Origin: JBMTVT01 sp049451635
Lineage (GTDB): Bacteria > Bacteroidota > Bacteroidia > Flavobacteriales > Flavobacteriaceae
Assembly (NCBI GenBank): GCA_049451635.1
Contig: JBMTVT010000003.1
Span: 1 to 54,962 of the forward strand
Length of the DNA stretch: 54,962 nucleotides
Direction: 5' to 3'
Part shown: one piece after another, positions 23,358 through 33,853 of the stretch
Numbering within the stretch: the first letter of the stretch is position 1
How the letters are laid out: each line of letters begins with the position of its first letter
Notes under the pieces: model-generated
The model's input: the letters and a program-made list of their open reading frames with translations, nothing else
Database searches by the model: none
Told to the model about the DNA's origin: nothing
Program-made: the position numbers and the translations under genes

Positions 23358-25154
23358 ATGAAGAATATAAGAAACTTTTGCATTATTGCACATATTGACC
23401 ATGGTAAGAGTACCCTTGCCGATCGTTTGTTGGACCATACGGGTTCGGTAACCGCTCGCGAAAAACAAGACCAGTTGCTCGACAACATGGATTTGGAGCG
23501 CGAACGCGGTATTACCATAAAATCGCACGCCATTCAAATGGATTATGTTTACAATGGTGAGCCTTATGTGTTGAATTTAATCGACACTCCTGGTCATGTG
23601 GATTTTAGCTATGAAGTTTCGCGCTCTATTGCTGCCTGCGAAGGCGCTTTGTTAATTGTTGATGCGGCACAAAGTATTCAAGCACAAACAATTTCAAATC
23701 TCTATTTGGCTTTAGAAAACGACCTAGAAATAATTCCTGTTTTAAATAAAGTAGATTTACCAAGTGCTAACCCCGAAGAAGTTACCGATGATATTGTTGA
23801 TTTACTTGGTTGTAAACCCGAAGATGTTATACATGCAAGTGGGAAAACTGGTTTTGGGGTAGATAATGTTTTAGCTGCTATCATTGAGCGAATTCCAGCT
23901 CCAAAAGGCGACCCTAATGCGCCTTTACAGGCCTTAATTTTTGACTCTGTTTACAACACTTTTAGAGGGATTGAAACTTATTTTAGGGTGTTTAATGGAG
24001 AAATTAAAAAAGGACAGCATATTAAATTTGTTGCTACAGGTAAAGATTATTATGCAGACGAGGTTGGCACATTAAAACTAACCCAAGTAGCAAAGCAAAG
24101 TATTAAAGCTGGAGATGTTGGATATTTAATTACGGGTATTAAAACGGCTAAAGAAGTTAAGGTTGGTGATACCATTACCGATTTTACCAACCCAACAAAA
24201 AATATAGTTGAAGGTTTTGAAAATGTAAAACCCATGGTTTTTGCCGGTATTTACCCTGTTGATACCGAAGACTACGAAGAGCTTCGTGCTTCCATGGAAA
24301 AACTCCAGTTAAATGATGCTTCTTTAGTATTTCAGCCCGAAAGTTCGGCAGCATTAGGTTTTGGATTTCGTTGTGGCTTTTTAGGCATGCTTCACATGGA
24401 AATTATTCAGGAACGCTTAGAGCGTGAGTTCGACATGACCGTTATCACTACGGTTCCCAATGTGTCCTACCATGCTTATACAAACAAAAACCCATACGAT
24501 GTTATTATAGTAAACAACCCGTCCGATTTGCCGGAACCTTCAACCTTAAATCGTGTTGAAGAGCCTTATATAAAAGCCACCATTATAACAAAATCAGATT
24601 TTATTGGTAATGTTATGTCGTTGTGCATTGAAAAACGGGGTATCATAACAAACCAAACATATTTAACACCAGAACGCGTTGAGCTATCTTTTGAAATGCC
24701 TCTAGCTGAAATTGTTTTTGATTTTTATGATAGGCTTAAAACCGTTTCAAAAGGATATGCCTCATTTGATTACCACCCTATAGGCATGAAGTCTTCAAAA
24801 TTGGTTCGATTGGATATTCTGTTAAACGCACAATCTGTTGATGCGCTTTCAGCTTTAATACATACCGATAATGCTCAATCAATAGGCAAAAAAATGTGTG
24901 AAAAGCTAAAGGAATTAATCCCACGCCAACAGTTTGATATTCCTATACAAGCAGCGGTAGGAGCCAAAATTATTTCACGCGAAACCATTAAAGCGCTGCG
25001 TAAAGATGTTACCGCTAAATGCTATGGTGGAGATATTTCCAGAAAGCGTAAACTACTTGAAAAACAGAAAAAAGGTAAAAAACGCATGCGCCAAGTAGGG
25101 AATGTTGAAATACCGCAACAAGCCTTTATGGCTGTTCTTAAACTAAACGACTAA
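23358..25154 (+). CDS. lepA: Elongation factor 4 (LepA)
   Basis: Ribosomal GTPase that assists translation under stress and initiation. The G-domain motifs are AHIDHGKSTLADRL (G1), DTPGHVDFSYEV (G3) and NKVDLPSA (G4). The LepA-specific C-terminus with DYHPIGMKSSKLVRLDILLN and YGGDISRKRKLLEKQKKGKKRMRQ is intact. 598 residues, normal length. It is monocistronic, followed by a 408-base non-coding gap. Confidence 0.97.
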   Translation: MKNIRNFCIIAHIDHGKSTLADRLLDHTGSVTAREKQDQLLDNMDLERERGITIKSHAIQMDYVYNGEPYVLNLIDTPGHVDFSYEVSRSIAACEGALLIVDAAQSIQAQTISNLYLALENDLEIIPVLNKVDLPSANPEEVTDDIVDLLGCKPEDVIHASGKTGFGVDNVLAAIIERIPAPKGDPNAPLQALIFDSVYNTFRGIETYFRVFNGEIKKGQHIKFVATGKDYYADEVGTLKLTQVAKQSIKAGDVGYLITGIKTAKEVKVGDTITDFTNPTKNIVEGFENVKPMVFAGIYPVDTEDYEELRASMEKLQLNDASLVFQPESSAALGFGFRCGFLGMLHMEIIQERLEREFDMTVITTVPNVSYHAYTNKNPYDVIIVNNPSDLPEPSTLNRVEEPYIKATIITKSDFIGNVMSLCIEKRGIITNQTYLTPERVELSFEMPLAEIVFDFYDRLKTVSKGYASFDYHPIGMKSSKLVRLDILLNAQSVDALSALIHTDNAQSIGKKMCEKLKELIPRQQFDIPIQAAVGAKIISRETIKALRKDVTAKCYGGDISRKRKLLEKQKKGKKRMRQVGNVEIPQQAFMAVLKLND

Positions 25155-25562
25155 GATTTCTTTAACAGTTTTGGCATTTAATCACAAATCGTTAATAATT
25201 ATATTGATTAATATCGTTTATGTCTTATTTTCTTCAAAAATACCGCTTCAATAAAATTGTTAATAATTATTTTGTATGTTTATAACAAAGTAATTATTAC
25301 AATTAACTTACCCCTAACAAAACGCTTTACAACACTTTGTTTTGCAAGCATTGCTTTTGTTGCGGCTTAAGTTATTTAGGCTTAATTAGTTATTAACAAT
25401 TTTGCAGTTTTAAAGCTATCTTTTGTGTCTTTTATAATTAATTGGCATAATAACAATTGTTTTAGAAATTTTTAAAATAATTAGCCCAAATAGATTGAAT
25501 TTACTAATTGAATTTCTTTTTTTTGAAATGGTAAAACCTTATATTCTGATTAAAAATTTTAT
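25155..25562. other. 408-base AT-rich gap ahead of the glucan operon
   Basis: No ORF was found. A 12-base direct repeat, GTTAATAATTAT, occurs at 25191-25202 and 25259-25270. A possible promoter for the glucan operon is TTTTG at 25521-25525 with TATATTCTG at 25540-25548, which is one mismatch from the -7 consensus. No riboswitch or known operator was recognised. The gap length suggests regulation of the glycogen genes. Confidence 0.45.
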
Positions 25563-26765
25563 ATGAAAGCGCTTTTTTATACTAGAGAATTTCCGCCTTA
25601 CGTTTATGGAGGCGCTGGAGTTCATGTTGAATATTTAGCTGATGAACTAGCTAAATTAATGGAAATGGATGTTAGGTGCTTTGGCGATCAAGATAAAAAA
25701 TCACTAAATTTAACGGTTAAAGGTTATCCTTATGAAAACCCTGAGTTTGATATAACTAACAGTAAACTCAAAGCTGTTTTGCAAACACTAAGCACTTGTG
25801 TGCATATGAACGCTGAAAATATTGATGCCGATATTGTACATTGCCATACTTGGTATGCTCAGTTCGCAGGTATTATTGCAAAGCTATGCTATGGCATTCC
25901 TTTGGTTATAACAACGCATTCGCTAGAGCCTTTAAGGCCTTGGAAACGCGAACAGCTGGGTAGGGGATATGATGCTTCCTCATGGGTTGAAAAAACAGCT
26001 ATTGAAATGGCTGATGCGGTGATAGCGGTTTCCGAAGAAACTAAAGTTGATGTGCTAAAATATTTTAACGTTGATGAAAGTAAGGTTAAGGTTATCTATA
26101 ATGGCATTAACTTAAAGCAATATAAAGTTACCTCTGAAGCCACTACCCTAGACGAATATGGTATTGACAAAACAAAGCCTTATGTGCTGTTTGTTGGAAG
26201 AATTACGCGTCAAAAAGGTATTATTCATTTGGTAAATGCTATAAAGTACATAGACATTGAAACCCAAATTGTATTGTGTGCTGGCGCTCCTGATACTAAA
26301 GAAATTGGAGAGGAAATGGAAAATGTGGTTAATGAGGTTAAAAAAACAAGAGATAATGTTATTTGGATTGATAAAATGCTCGAAAAAGAACAAATTATCC
26401 AATTATATTCCCATGCTGATGTATTTTGTTGCCCTTCAATTTATGAACCCTTCGGGATTATAAATATAGAGGCTATGGCTTGCAACACAGCTGTTGTAGC
26501 TAGTGCTGTAGGAGGTATTAAAGAAGTGGTGGTTGATGGTGAAACTGGAATTTTAGTGCCTCTAGAACAACAAAATGTGGCACCATTTGAACCTGTAAAT
26601 CCTGATAAATTCTCAAAAGATTTAGCAAACGGAATAAACAAAGTAATATCAAATAAAAGCCTAAAAGAAACCATGGCAAAAAATGGCAGAAAACGTGTTG
26701 AAGATTATTTTGATTGGGAAGCCATCGCAAAACAAGTGGAGGCGCTTTACAGGTCTTTATTATAA
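25563..26765 (+). CDS. glgM: GT4 glycogen synthase / maltose-1-phosphate synthase, GlgM type
   Basis: Retaining GT-B glycosyltransferase of the actinobacterial GlgM class, not the usual GT5 GlgA. Its start ALFYTREFPPYVYGGAGVHV, THSLEPLRPWKREQLGRGY, FVGRITRQKGIIHLV and YEPFGIINIEAMAC follow GlgM closely. Actinobacterial GlgM makes maltose-1-phosphate from ADP-glucose and glucose-1-phosphate, and can also extend glucan. The E-X7-E motif is visible in EPFGIINIE. At 400 residues it is full length. It leads the operon glgM-glgC-glgE-mak-glgB, which is consistent with supplying GlgE. Family assignment is strong; the choice of acceptor is inferred. Confidence 0.85.
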   Translation: MKALFYTREFPPYVYGGAGVHVEYLADELAKLMEMDVRCFGDQDKKSLNLTVKGYPYENPEFDITNSKLKAVLQTLSTCVHMNAENIDADIVHCHTWYAQFAGIIAKLCYGIPLVITTHSLEPLRPWKREQLGRGYDASSWVEKTAIEMADAVIAVSEETKVDVLKYFNVDESKVKVIYNGINLKQYKVTSEATTLDEYGIDKTKPYVLFVGRITRQKGIIHLVNAIKYIDIETQIVLCAGAPDTKEIGEEMENVVNEVKKTRDNVIWIDKMLEKEQIIQLYSHADVFCCPSIYEPFGIINIEAMACNTAVVASAVGGIKEVVVDGETGILVPLEQQNVAPFEPVNPDKFSKDLANGINKVISNKSLKETMAKNGRKRVEDYFDWEAIAKQVEALYRSLL

Positions 26766-26797
26766 ATTTACTACAAACTAATTAAAACTAATTACAT

Positions 26798-28063
26798 ATG
26801 ATTAACGATAAGGTTTTAGCAATTATTTTAGGTGGCGGCCAAGGGTTAAGATTATATCCTTTAACAGATCAACGTTCTAAACCCGCAGTTCCTATTGCTG
26901 GAAAATACCGTTTGGTAGATATTCCTATTTCAAACTGTATTAATGCTGATATTAAACGCATGTTTGTATTAACCCAGTTTAATTCTGCTTCATTAAATAG
27001 GCATATAAAAGACACCTATCATTTTAGTTTTTTTAGCAGTGCTTTTGTTGACGTTTTAGCTGCAGAACAAACACCACACAACAAAACGTGGTTTCAGGGA
27101 ACGGCAGATGCGGTTCGCCAAAGTATGCATCACTTTTTAAGACATGATTTTGAATATGTTTTAATTTTATCTGGAGATCAATTATATCAAATGGATTATG
27201 AATTGATGATTAATGCGCATGTAGAAAGTAAAGCAGAAATATCAATTGCTACCATTCCTGTTAATGCTAAAGACGCTACCTCATTTGGTATTTTAAAATC
27301 TAACAGTGATAGTGTTATAACTTCTTTCATTGAAAAACCAAGCGCTGATTTATTACCTGATTGGACATCTGAAGTAAGTGATGATATGAAATCCCAAGGT
27401 AGAAATTATCTGGCTTCCATGGGTATTTACATATTCAATAGAGATTTATTAATCAAATTAATGTCAGACCCTTCAACCAATGATTTTGGTAAAGAAATTA
27501 TTCCTCAATCCATAAAATCTCATAAAACCTTAAGCTATCAATATGAAGGCTATTGGACAGATATTGGAAATATTGATTCATTTTTTGAAGCCAATATTGG
27601 TCTAACTGATGATATCCCGCAATTTGATTTATACGATAAGAAAAAGCGTATTTATACTAGAGCACGAATGCTGCCAACTACAAAACTAGCTGGAACAATG
27701 CTTGAAAAAGCCGTTATCGCTGAAGGCTGCATTATTAGCGCTGCTAAAATTGAAAAATCGGTTATTGGTATTCGTTCCAGAATTGGTAAAGAATCAACCA
27801 TAATTAATACCTATATGATGGGTTCGGATTTCTATGAAACATTAGAAGAAATTGACCAAAACGAAATTGAAATTCTTATGGGAATTGGCGAGCGTTGTTT
27901 TATAAAAAATGCGATACTTGATAAGAACTGTAGAATTGGCGACGATGTAAGAATTAATGGAGGAAAGCATCTTGAAGACAACGAAACTGATATGTACTCC
28001 ATAAAAGATGGCATCGTAGTTGTTAAAAAAGGCGCAACCATTCCTAAAGGATACGTTATTTAA
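26798..28063 (+). CDS. glgC: Glucose-1-phosphate adenylyltransferase
   Basis: Makes ADP-glucose from ATP and glucose-1-phosphate, the committed step for glucan synthesis. The N-terminal nucleotidyltransferase motif GGGQGLRLYPLTDQRSKPAV (about 12-31), DIPISNCIN, the Asp-containing SGDQLYQMDY and FIEKPSADL (Lys that contacts the sugar phosphate) are all present. The C-terminal left-handed beta helix starts near residue 300. 421 residues, of normal length. It sits 32 bases after glgM and 39 before glgE. Confidence 0.96.
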   Translation: MINDKVLAIILGGGQGLRLYPLTDQRSKPAVPIAGKYRLVDIPISNCINADIKRMFVLTQFNSASLNRHIKDTYHFSFFSSAFVDVLAAEQTPHNKTWFQGTADAVRQSMHHFLRHDFEYVLILSGDQLYQMDYELMINAHVESKAEISIATIPVNAKDATSFGILKSNSDSVITSFIEKPSADLLPDWTSEVSDDMKSQGRNYLASMGIYIFNRDLLIKLMSDPSTNDFGKEIIPQSIKSHKTLSYQYEGYWTDIGNIDSFFEANIGLTDDIPQFDLYDKKKRIYTRARMLPTTKLAGTMLEKAVIAEGCIISAAKIEKSVIGIRSRIGKESTIINTYMMGSDFYETLEEIDQNEIEILMGIGERCFIKNAILDKNCRIGDDVRINGGKHLEDNETDMYSIKDGIVVVKKGATIPKGYVI

Positions 28064-28102
28064 CTCAAAATTTTTAACCTCTTCTATCTAACCAACTAAG
28101 CA

Positions 28103-30040
28103 ATGCAAAACCAAAAAAGAGTTGTTATTGATTATGTTTCCCCAAGTATTAATTGTGGAGAATTTTATATTAAACGTGTTGTTAATGAAATAGTTAAACT
28201 AGACGCATATATTATGGCTGATGGGCACGATGTGTTAGGAGCCTCTGTTCTATACAAACACGAAAAAGACAAAAATTGGCAAGAAACCAGAATGAAATTG
28301 GTTGTAAATGATGAGTGGAAAGGGGCATTTACAGTTAAAAAACAAGGGTTTTATACCTATAAAGTACAAGCTTGGGTAGATTATGCTTTGAACTGGAGGC
28401 ATGGTTTAATTAGAAAAATTAACGACGGGCAACATGTTTCTTCAGAATTGCTTGAAGGAGCTGAATATGTAAAAGCTATCATGGACAAAGTAAATACCAA
28501 AGACATTCCGTATTTGGAGTATTTACAACACATTTTTAAAAATGAAAACGATTATGGTGAAGCCATAACCGAAGCAACTTCTGATAGATTATACAAACTG
28601 TTTTTTGAAAACCCATTAAAAATACTCGATAATTCATCAAAAGAATACCAAGTATATGTAGACAGAAAAAAGGCGCGATTTAGCACTTGGTATGAGTTTT
28701 TTCCACGTTCAACATCAGAACAAGCAGGAGTTCACGGAACATTTAATGATTGTAAGCGTATTTTACCACGGGTAAAAAGTATGGGGTTTGATGTTGTATA
28801 CTTGCCTCCTATTCATCCAATAGGTGAAGTGAACCGTAAAGGCAAAAACAACACGACCGTAGCTAAAGATGGTGACGTAGGTTCTACTTGGGGAATTGGT
28901 TCTCAATATGGTGGCCATAAAGACACCCATCCACAATTGGGAACTTTAGAAGATTTTAAATCTTTAATCCAATGTGCCAAAGATAATGACATTGAAATTG
29001 CAATGGATTATGCGTTACAAGCTGCGCCCGATCATCCTTGGGTTAAAGAACATCCCAAATGGTTTAAATGGCGACCTGATGGCACGGTACAATATGCAGA
29101 AAATCCACCTAAAAAATACCAGGATATTTTACCCATTTATTGGGAAAGTGAAGATTATAAAGCTTTATGGGACGAGTGTTTAAGTATTTTAATGTATTGG
29201 ATTGATTGTGGCATCAAAATATTTAGAGTTGATAATCCGCATACCAAGCCTTTTTATTTCTGGAATTGGATTATCACGCAAGTCAAGGCTAAACATCCTG
29301 ATATTATCTTTTTAGCTGAGGCGTTCACCGCTCCAAAAGTGATGCAACAATTGGCGAAACAAGGCTACACCCAATCTTATACCTATTTCACTTGGCGAAA
29401 TAACAAACATGAGTTAATAGAATATGTTGAGGAATTGACCAAAAGTGAATTAAAAGAATACATGCAGCCCAACTTTTGGCCCAATACACCCGATATTAAC
29501 CCATTTCATTTACAAGGAGCCAACGAATCCAAGCACATTCAACGTTATGTGCTTGCCGCAACCTTAAGTTCTAGCATTGGTATTTACGGTCCTGTTTTTG
29601 AATATATGTTAAGTGATGCTCTATTAGGAAGAGAGGAATATAATAATTCTGAAAAGTTTCAAATCGCTCATTACGATTGGAATATTAAAAATAAACTCAT
29701 TACCATTATTGGAAAAGTTAACTATATAAGGCATCATAATGAAGCGCTTCAACAAACCAATAATATAAAATTCTGTTTCATAGAAAACCATAATTTACTA
29801 GCCTTTTATAAATGGAACGACTCTAAAACCAATGAGGTTTTGGTTGTCGTTAGTTTAGATGCTTATAATTCTCAACAAGGTACTGTTCAACTTCCATTAG
29901 GTGAATTAGGTATCAATGCAGGACAAAATCTCGAGATGCACGATTTAATTACTGATAACCGTTATAATTGGAATAATGAGTGGAATTTTATTGAGCTTCA
30001 TCCTACCTTACCATTTCATATTTTCAAGATAAACAAATAA
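28103..30040 (+). CDS. glgE: Alpha-1,4-glucan:maltose-1-phosphate maltosyltransferase (GlgE)
   Basis: GH13 subfamily 3 enzyme that adds maltosyl units from maltose-1-phosphate to the non-reducing ends of alpha-1,4-glucan. The signature ARFSTWYEFFPRS (191-203), the stretch from VVYLPPIHPIG to NRKGKNN, ENPPKKYQDI and SYTYFTWRN are all nearly identical to those of the actinobacterial enzymes. The nucleophile is Asp377 in FRVDNPHTKP and the acid/base Glu406 in FLAEAFT. The N-terminal 185 residues hold the beta and helical insertion domains. 645 residues. Two bases separate its stop from the maltokinase ATG. Confidence 0.95.
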   Translation: MQNQKRVVIDYVSPSINCGEFYIKRVVNEIVKLDAYIMADGHDVLGASVLYKHEKDKNWQETRMKLVVNDEWKGAFTVKKQGFYTYKVQAWVDYALNWRHGLIRKINDGQHVSSELLEGAEYVKAIMDKVNTKDIPYLEYLQHIFKNENDYGEAITEATSDRLYKLFFENPLKILDNSSKEYQVYVDRKKARFSTWYEFFPRSTSEQAGVHGTFNDCKRILPRVKSMGFDVVYLPPIHPIGEVNRKGKNNTTVAKDGDVGSTWGIGSQYGGHKDTHPQLGTLEDFKSLIQCAKDNDIEIAMDYALQAAPDHPWVKEHPKWFKWRPDGTVQYAENPPKKYQDILPIYWESEDYKALWDECLSILMYWIDCGIKIFRVDNPHTKPFYFWNWIITQVKAKHPDIIFLAEAFTAPKVMQQLAKQGYTQSYTYFTWRNNKHELIEYVEELTKSELKEYMQPNFWPNTPDINPFHLQGANESKHIQRYVLAATLSSSIGIYGPVFEYMLSDALLGREEYNNSEKFQIAHYDWNIKNKLITIIGKVNYIRHHNEALQQTNNIKFCFIENHNLLAFYKWNDSKTNEVLVVVSLDAYNSQQGTVQLPLGELGINAGQNLEMHDLITDNRYNWNNEWNFIELHPTLPFHIFKINK

Positions 30041-30042
30041 AT

Positions 30043-31674
30043 ATGTTTGGTCAATCTTCTATACAAACAGTAAACCCCACTTTTAAAACTACCAAAAGTT
30101 GGGAGGAATTGCTTGATAGTGATGACTTTGTAAAGGTTTTTTTATCAGATGTTTTAGAAGATTACATCATCAAACAAAGGTGGTATGGAGGTAAAGCCAG
30201 CAAACTTAAATATATTGAATTAGCTGAATTTTTTAAAATTCAACAAAAAGGCAAAATTTATTATGGTCTTATTTTAGAAGTTAATTTTATTGAGGCCTTT
30301 TATCAGCATTACTTTTTACCTATTGCTTTTGTAACAGATGAAAATTTTGCTAAAAAAGATAGAATACTTCCCATTCAAATTAAAGACCAAAAAGGGTTTA
30401 TTATTGATGCTCTAAATTTAGAGGCATTTAGAAAGTTGGTTTTTGAACGTATTGCCACTGCCGAACCTATTGAAAAAACCAAAGTACAATATCACAAAAG
30501 CCATTTGTTTGAAAACATGGTGTATGAGTCTTCTCGTTTTATGGGGCTAGAACAAAGCAACACCTCGTTGGTTTATAATGAAAAATATGTTTTGAAATTC
30601 TTCAGACGCATTTTTGCAGATAAAAACCCTGATTACGAAATGAGCCGTTTTTTATCAGAGAAAAAAGGATTTAAAAACACCCCATCCTATCTTGGAAGCA
30701 TTAATCTGGTAGATTCAGAAAATACTAACATCACTATTGGCTTGATGCAAGAGATGATTCCCAACGAAGAAGGGGATGCTTGGGAATACATGTTGAAAGA
30801 ATTACATAAAGTGTTTTCGAATTTAGAGTATAAAAACATCTCCGTTGATACGCTTCCAAACACCGAATTATACCAGCGTTTAACCAGCCAAAATATTCCT
30901 CCTCAAATCATAGATTGGGCTGGTTTAAATTTATTTTTACAAGTAGAAACTTTAGCAAAACGTACTGCAGAAATGCACATTGCCCTAGGTTCCGAGTTTG
31001 AAGAAACCGCTTTTACACCAGCACATTATAATGGCGACTATACAGTTTGGTTAAAGAACAAAGTTGTTTATCAGTTTCAAAATAGACTAAATACTATTGA
31101 AAATAACATTCATAAGCTAGATGGATTAGCTTTAGAATTAGCAAAAGAGTTTCTGGATAAAAAAAACAGCATTAGAAAACATTTTTTAACGTTTGATTGG
31201 ACCAAGCTTAAAGGCGAGCGCATACGTATACATGGTGATTACCATTTAGGACAAGTATTGGTAAAAGATAACGATTTTTACATTTTAGATTTTGAAGGTG
31301 AGCCTGAAAGCACCATTCGAGACAGAAAAGTAAAACAACCTCCCTTAAAAGATGTGGCAGGGTTATTTAGGTCATTTCATTACGCTATTTACGCAACTAT
31401 TTTTAACAATGGAAAAAGCTATCTTGCAAATCAAGAGAGCTTATTTAAAGCTGGTGAAATATTATATCGCTACATTACGGGTTTATTTATGGGAACTTAT
31501 GTTACCGAAACACAAAATGCTAACCTAAACTTGGGGTATAACCAAGAGCGTATTTTCATTTTAAAATATTGCTTACTGGAAAAAGCAATTTACGAGTTGG
31601 GCTACGAGCTCAATTCACGTCCGCAATGGGCCGTTATTCCTTTAAAGGGAATTTCTAATATTATAAATAATTAA
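30043..31674 (+). CDS. mak: Maltokinase (Pep2 type)
   Basis: Phosphorylates maltose to maltose-1-phosphate with ATP, feeding GlgE. The aminoglycoside-kinase-like fold shows HGDYHLGQ with catalytic Asp399 and the metal-binding DFEGEP with Asp416; the N-terminal cap begins near QRWYGGKASKL. It is 543 residues, longer than the mycobacterial enzyme (about 455), with no fused TreS. It lies 2 bases after glgE and 5 before glgB, so it is translationally coupled. TreS, which normally makes its maltose from trehalose, was not found in the window. Confidence 0.92.
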   Translation: MFGQSSIQTVNPTFKTTKSWEELLDSDDFVKVFLSDVLEDYIIKQRWYGGKASKLKYIELAEFFKIQQKGKIYYGLILEVNFIEAFYQHYFLPIAFVTDENFAKKDRILPIQIKDQKGFIIDALNLEAFRKLVFERIATAEPIEKTKVQYHKSHLFENMVYESSRFMGLEQSNTSLVYNEKYVLKFFRRIFADKNPDYEMSRFLSEKKGFKNTPSYLGSINLVDSENTNITIGLMQEMIPNEEGDAWEYMLKELHKVFSNLEYKNISVDTLPNTELYQRLTSQNIPPQIIDWAGLNLFLQVETLAKRTAEMHIALGSEFEETAFTPAHYNGDYTVWLKNKVVYQFQNRLNTIENNIHKLDGLALELAKEFLDKKNSIRKHFLTFDWTKLKGERIRIHGDYHLGQVLVKDNDFYILDFEGEPESTIRDRKVKQPPLKDVAGLFRSFHYAIYATIFNNGKSYLANQESLFKAGEILYRYITGLFMGTYVTETQNANLNLGYNQERIFILKYCLLEKAIYELGYELNSRPQWAVIPLKGISNIINN

Positions 31675-31679
31675 AATAT

Positions 31680-33590
31680 ATGGCACAGGTAAAAGTACAT
31701 AGTTTATTTACAGAGTTTGACATCAATCTTTTTAAAGCAGGGAAACATTATAGGCTTTATGAAAAATTAGGGTCTCACTTGGTAACTGTTGATGGTATTG
31801 AAGGCACTTATTTTGCCGTTTGGGCACCGTCAGCAAAACAAGTATCTGTAATTGGTGATTTTAATTATTGGATTGAAGACGAACACCAACTTAATGTACG
31901 ATGGGACTCCAGTGGTATTTGGGAAGGATTTATACCCTATGTTGAAAAAGGTGCTACTTATAAATATAAAATTCAAAGCCATCACAATGATGTGAAAACC
32001 GAAAAGGCAGACCCCTATGGAAGGCGCTTTGAACACAACCCTAATACAGCTTCCATCGTTTGGGATGATAACTATAAGTGGAAAGATGCCCAGTGGATGA
32101 AAAAACGCAAAAAACATAATGCATTAGATGCACCTTACTCCGTTTACGAAGTACATCTAGGATCTTGGAAAAAAAACATGGAGGAAGATCGGTTTATGTC
32201 ATATTACGAATTAGCCGATGATTTGGTAAACTATGTTAAAGATATGAATTTCACACACGTTGAGCTTATGCCTATTATGGAATACCCTTATGACCCTTCT
32301 TGGGGGTATCAAATTACAGGGTACTTTGCTCCAACATCGCGCTTTGGCTATCCTGAAGAATTTAAGTATCTGGTAGATAAACTGCACCAAAATGATATAG
32401 GCATCATTCTAGACTGGGTGCCTTCACATTTTCCCGAAGATGCCCATGGTTTGGGATTCTTTGATGGCTCTCATTTGTACGAACACCCAGATAAGCGCAA
32501 AGGTTACCACCAAGACTGGAAAAGCTTGATTTTTAATTATGAACGTAATGAAGTGCGTTCCTTTTTAATAAGTAATGCTATTTTTTGGATGGATCAATAC
32601 CATGCCGATGGCTTGCGTGTTGATGCCGTAGCTTCCATGTTATTTTTAGATTATTCTCGTGAGGACGGTGAGTGGGAACCAAACATTTATGGCGGCAGAG
32701 AAAATCTAGCAGTTATAAGTTTCTTAAAAGAGTTAAACGAAGAAGTGTATGCTTCTTTCCCTGATGTACAGACTATCGCTGAGGAATCTACAGCTTTCCC
32801 CATGGTATCAAAACCAACTTTTGTTGGTGGATTAGGCTTTGGAATGAAATGGATGATGGGTTGGATGCATGATACCTTGGAATATTTTGCTAAAGATCCT
32901 GTATACAGAAAATACCATCAAAATGATATTACGTTTAGTTTAGCTTATGCCTTTACCGAGAATTTTATGTTACCTCTCTCTCACGACGAAGTCGTTTATG
33001 GTAAAAATTCTATTTTAGGCAGAATGCCAGGTGATGAATGGCAACGTTTTGCCAATCTTCGTTTATTATATGGCTATATGTTTACGCATCCAGGAACCAA
33101 ACTATTGTTTATGGGTGGTGAATTTGGACAATACAACGAATGGAATTTCCAAGAAAGTTTAGATTGGAATTTATTGGAATTTGAGCCCCATAAAAACACC
33201 CAAAACTACTTTAAAGAATTAAACAAGTTTTACAAAAACACACCTGCTTTATTCGAAAAAGCTTTTACTGGTGAAGGTTTTGAGTGGATAAACTATGGCG
33301 ATCATGAAAACTGTGTTATTTCATATATCAGAAAAGGTTATAAATCTGAAAACAATGTAGTTGTAATATGTAATTTCACTCCAACCATCAGAGAAAAATA
33401 TAGAATAGGGCTTCCAACTAATGGTAAATTAAAAGAAATTTTCAATAGTGACTCTAAAGAATTTGGTGGTAGTGGCGTTTCAAATAAAAAACAAATTACC
33501 ATCAAGAAAACCGCATGGAATGGTAAAGATTATTCTGCAGAGGTTACTTTACCGCCTTTGGCCATAACCGTTTTTGAATTTATTTCATAA
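31680..33590 (+). CDS. glgB: 1,4-alpha-glucan branching enzyme
   Basis: Introduces alpha-1,6 branches into the glucan made by GlgE. The N-terminal CBM48 module includes GTYFAVWAPSAKQVSVIGDFNYW. The GH13 catalytic barrel has nucleophile Asp315 in LRVDAVASM, acid/base Glu368 in TIAEESTAFP and the transition-state stabiliser Asp in LPLSHDEVVYGK. GGEFGQYNEWNF is also conserved. 636 residues, normal length. It closes the tightly packed part of the operon and is followed by a 263-base gap with a hairpin. Confidence 0.96.
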   Translation: MAQVKVHSLFTEFDINLFKAGKHYRLYEKLGSHLVTVDGIEGTYFAVWAPSAKQVSVIGDFNYWIEDEHQLNVRWDSSGIWEGFIPYVEKGATYKYKIQSHHNDVKTEKADPYGRRFEHNPNTASIVWDDNYKWKDAQWMKKRKKHNALDAPYSVYEVHLGSWKKNMEEDRFMSYYELADDLVNYVKDMNFTHVELMPIMEYPYDPSWGYQITGYFAPTSRFGYPEEFKYLVDKLHQNDIGIILDWVPSHFPEDAHGLGFFDGSHLYEHPDKRKGYHQDWKSLIFNYERNEVRSFLISNAIFWMDQYHADGLRVDAVASMLFLDYSREDGEWEPNIYGGRENLAVISFLKELNEEVYASFPDVQTIAEESTAFPMVSKPTFVGGLGFGMKWMMGWMHDTLEYFAKDPVYRKYHQNDITFSLAYAFTENFMLPLSHDEVVYGKNSILGRMPGDEWQRFANLRLLYGYMFTHPGTKLLFMGGEFGQYNEWNFQESLDWNLLEFEPHKNTQNYFKELNKFYKNTPALFEKAFTGEGFEWINYGDHENCVISYIRKGYKSENNVVVICNFTPTIREKYRIGLPTNGKLKEIFNSDSKEFGGSGVSNKKQITIKKTAWNGKDYSAEVTLPPLAITVFEFIS

Positions 33591-33598
33591 AAACATCT

Positions 33599-33630
33599 CC
33601 CATTGCGCCTTGCTTCTAGGAACAATGGGG
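33599..33630 (+). terminator. Weak terminator-like hairpin after glgB
   Basis: CCCATTG (33599-33605) pairs with CAATGGG (33623-33629) across a 17-base loop, 8 bases after the glgB stop. The T-rich run begins only about 20 bases later, so termination may be partial. The rest of the gap to 33853 has no gene; one loose promoter match (TATTTTCG near 33822) precedes the GH31 gene. Confidence 0.45.
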
Positions 33631-33853
33631 CTCTTATGCTGTTATTATTTTCTATTGTTTTGTTTTATTTTAAATTTTATACGGTTAATTAATGTTTTAT
33701 TGTATTTCTGTTTTTATCTATTAAGTTTTTAACAATTATCCGGCCTGTTAATTGATTTTTAAATAATTAATACGTCATTTTTTTAGTAAAAAGAAAGGCA
33801 GGAGGTCTATTAATTTTAGTATTTTCGTCAATCAATATATTTTTTTTAAAAAT

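Noticed and set aside
25155..25562. Long gap considered as a riboswitch or sRNA locus.
   Set aside because: No recognised aptamer fold or terminator-antiterminator pair was seen, and the sequence is uniformly AT-rich.
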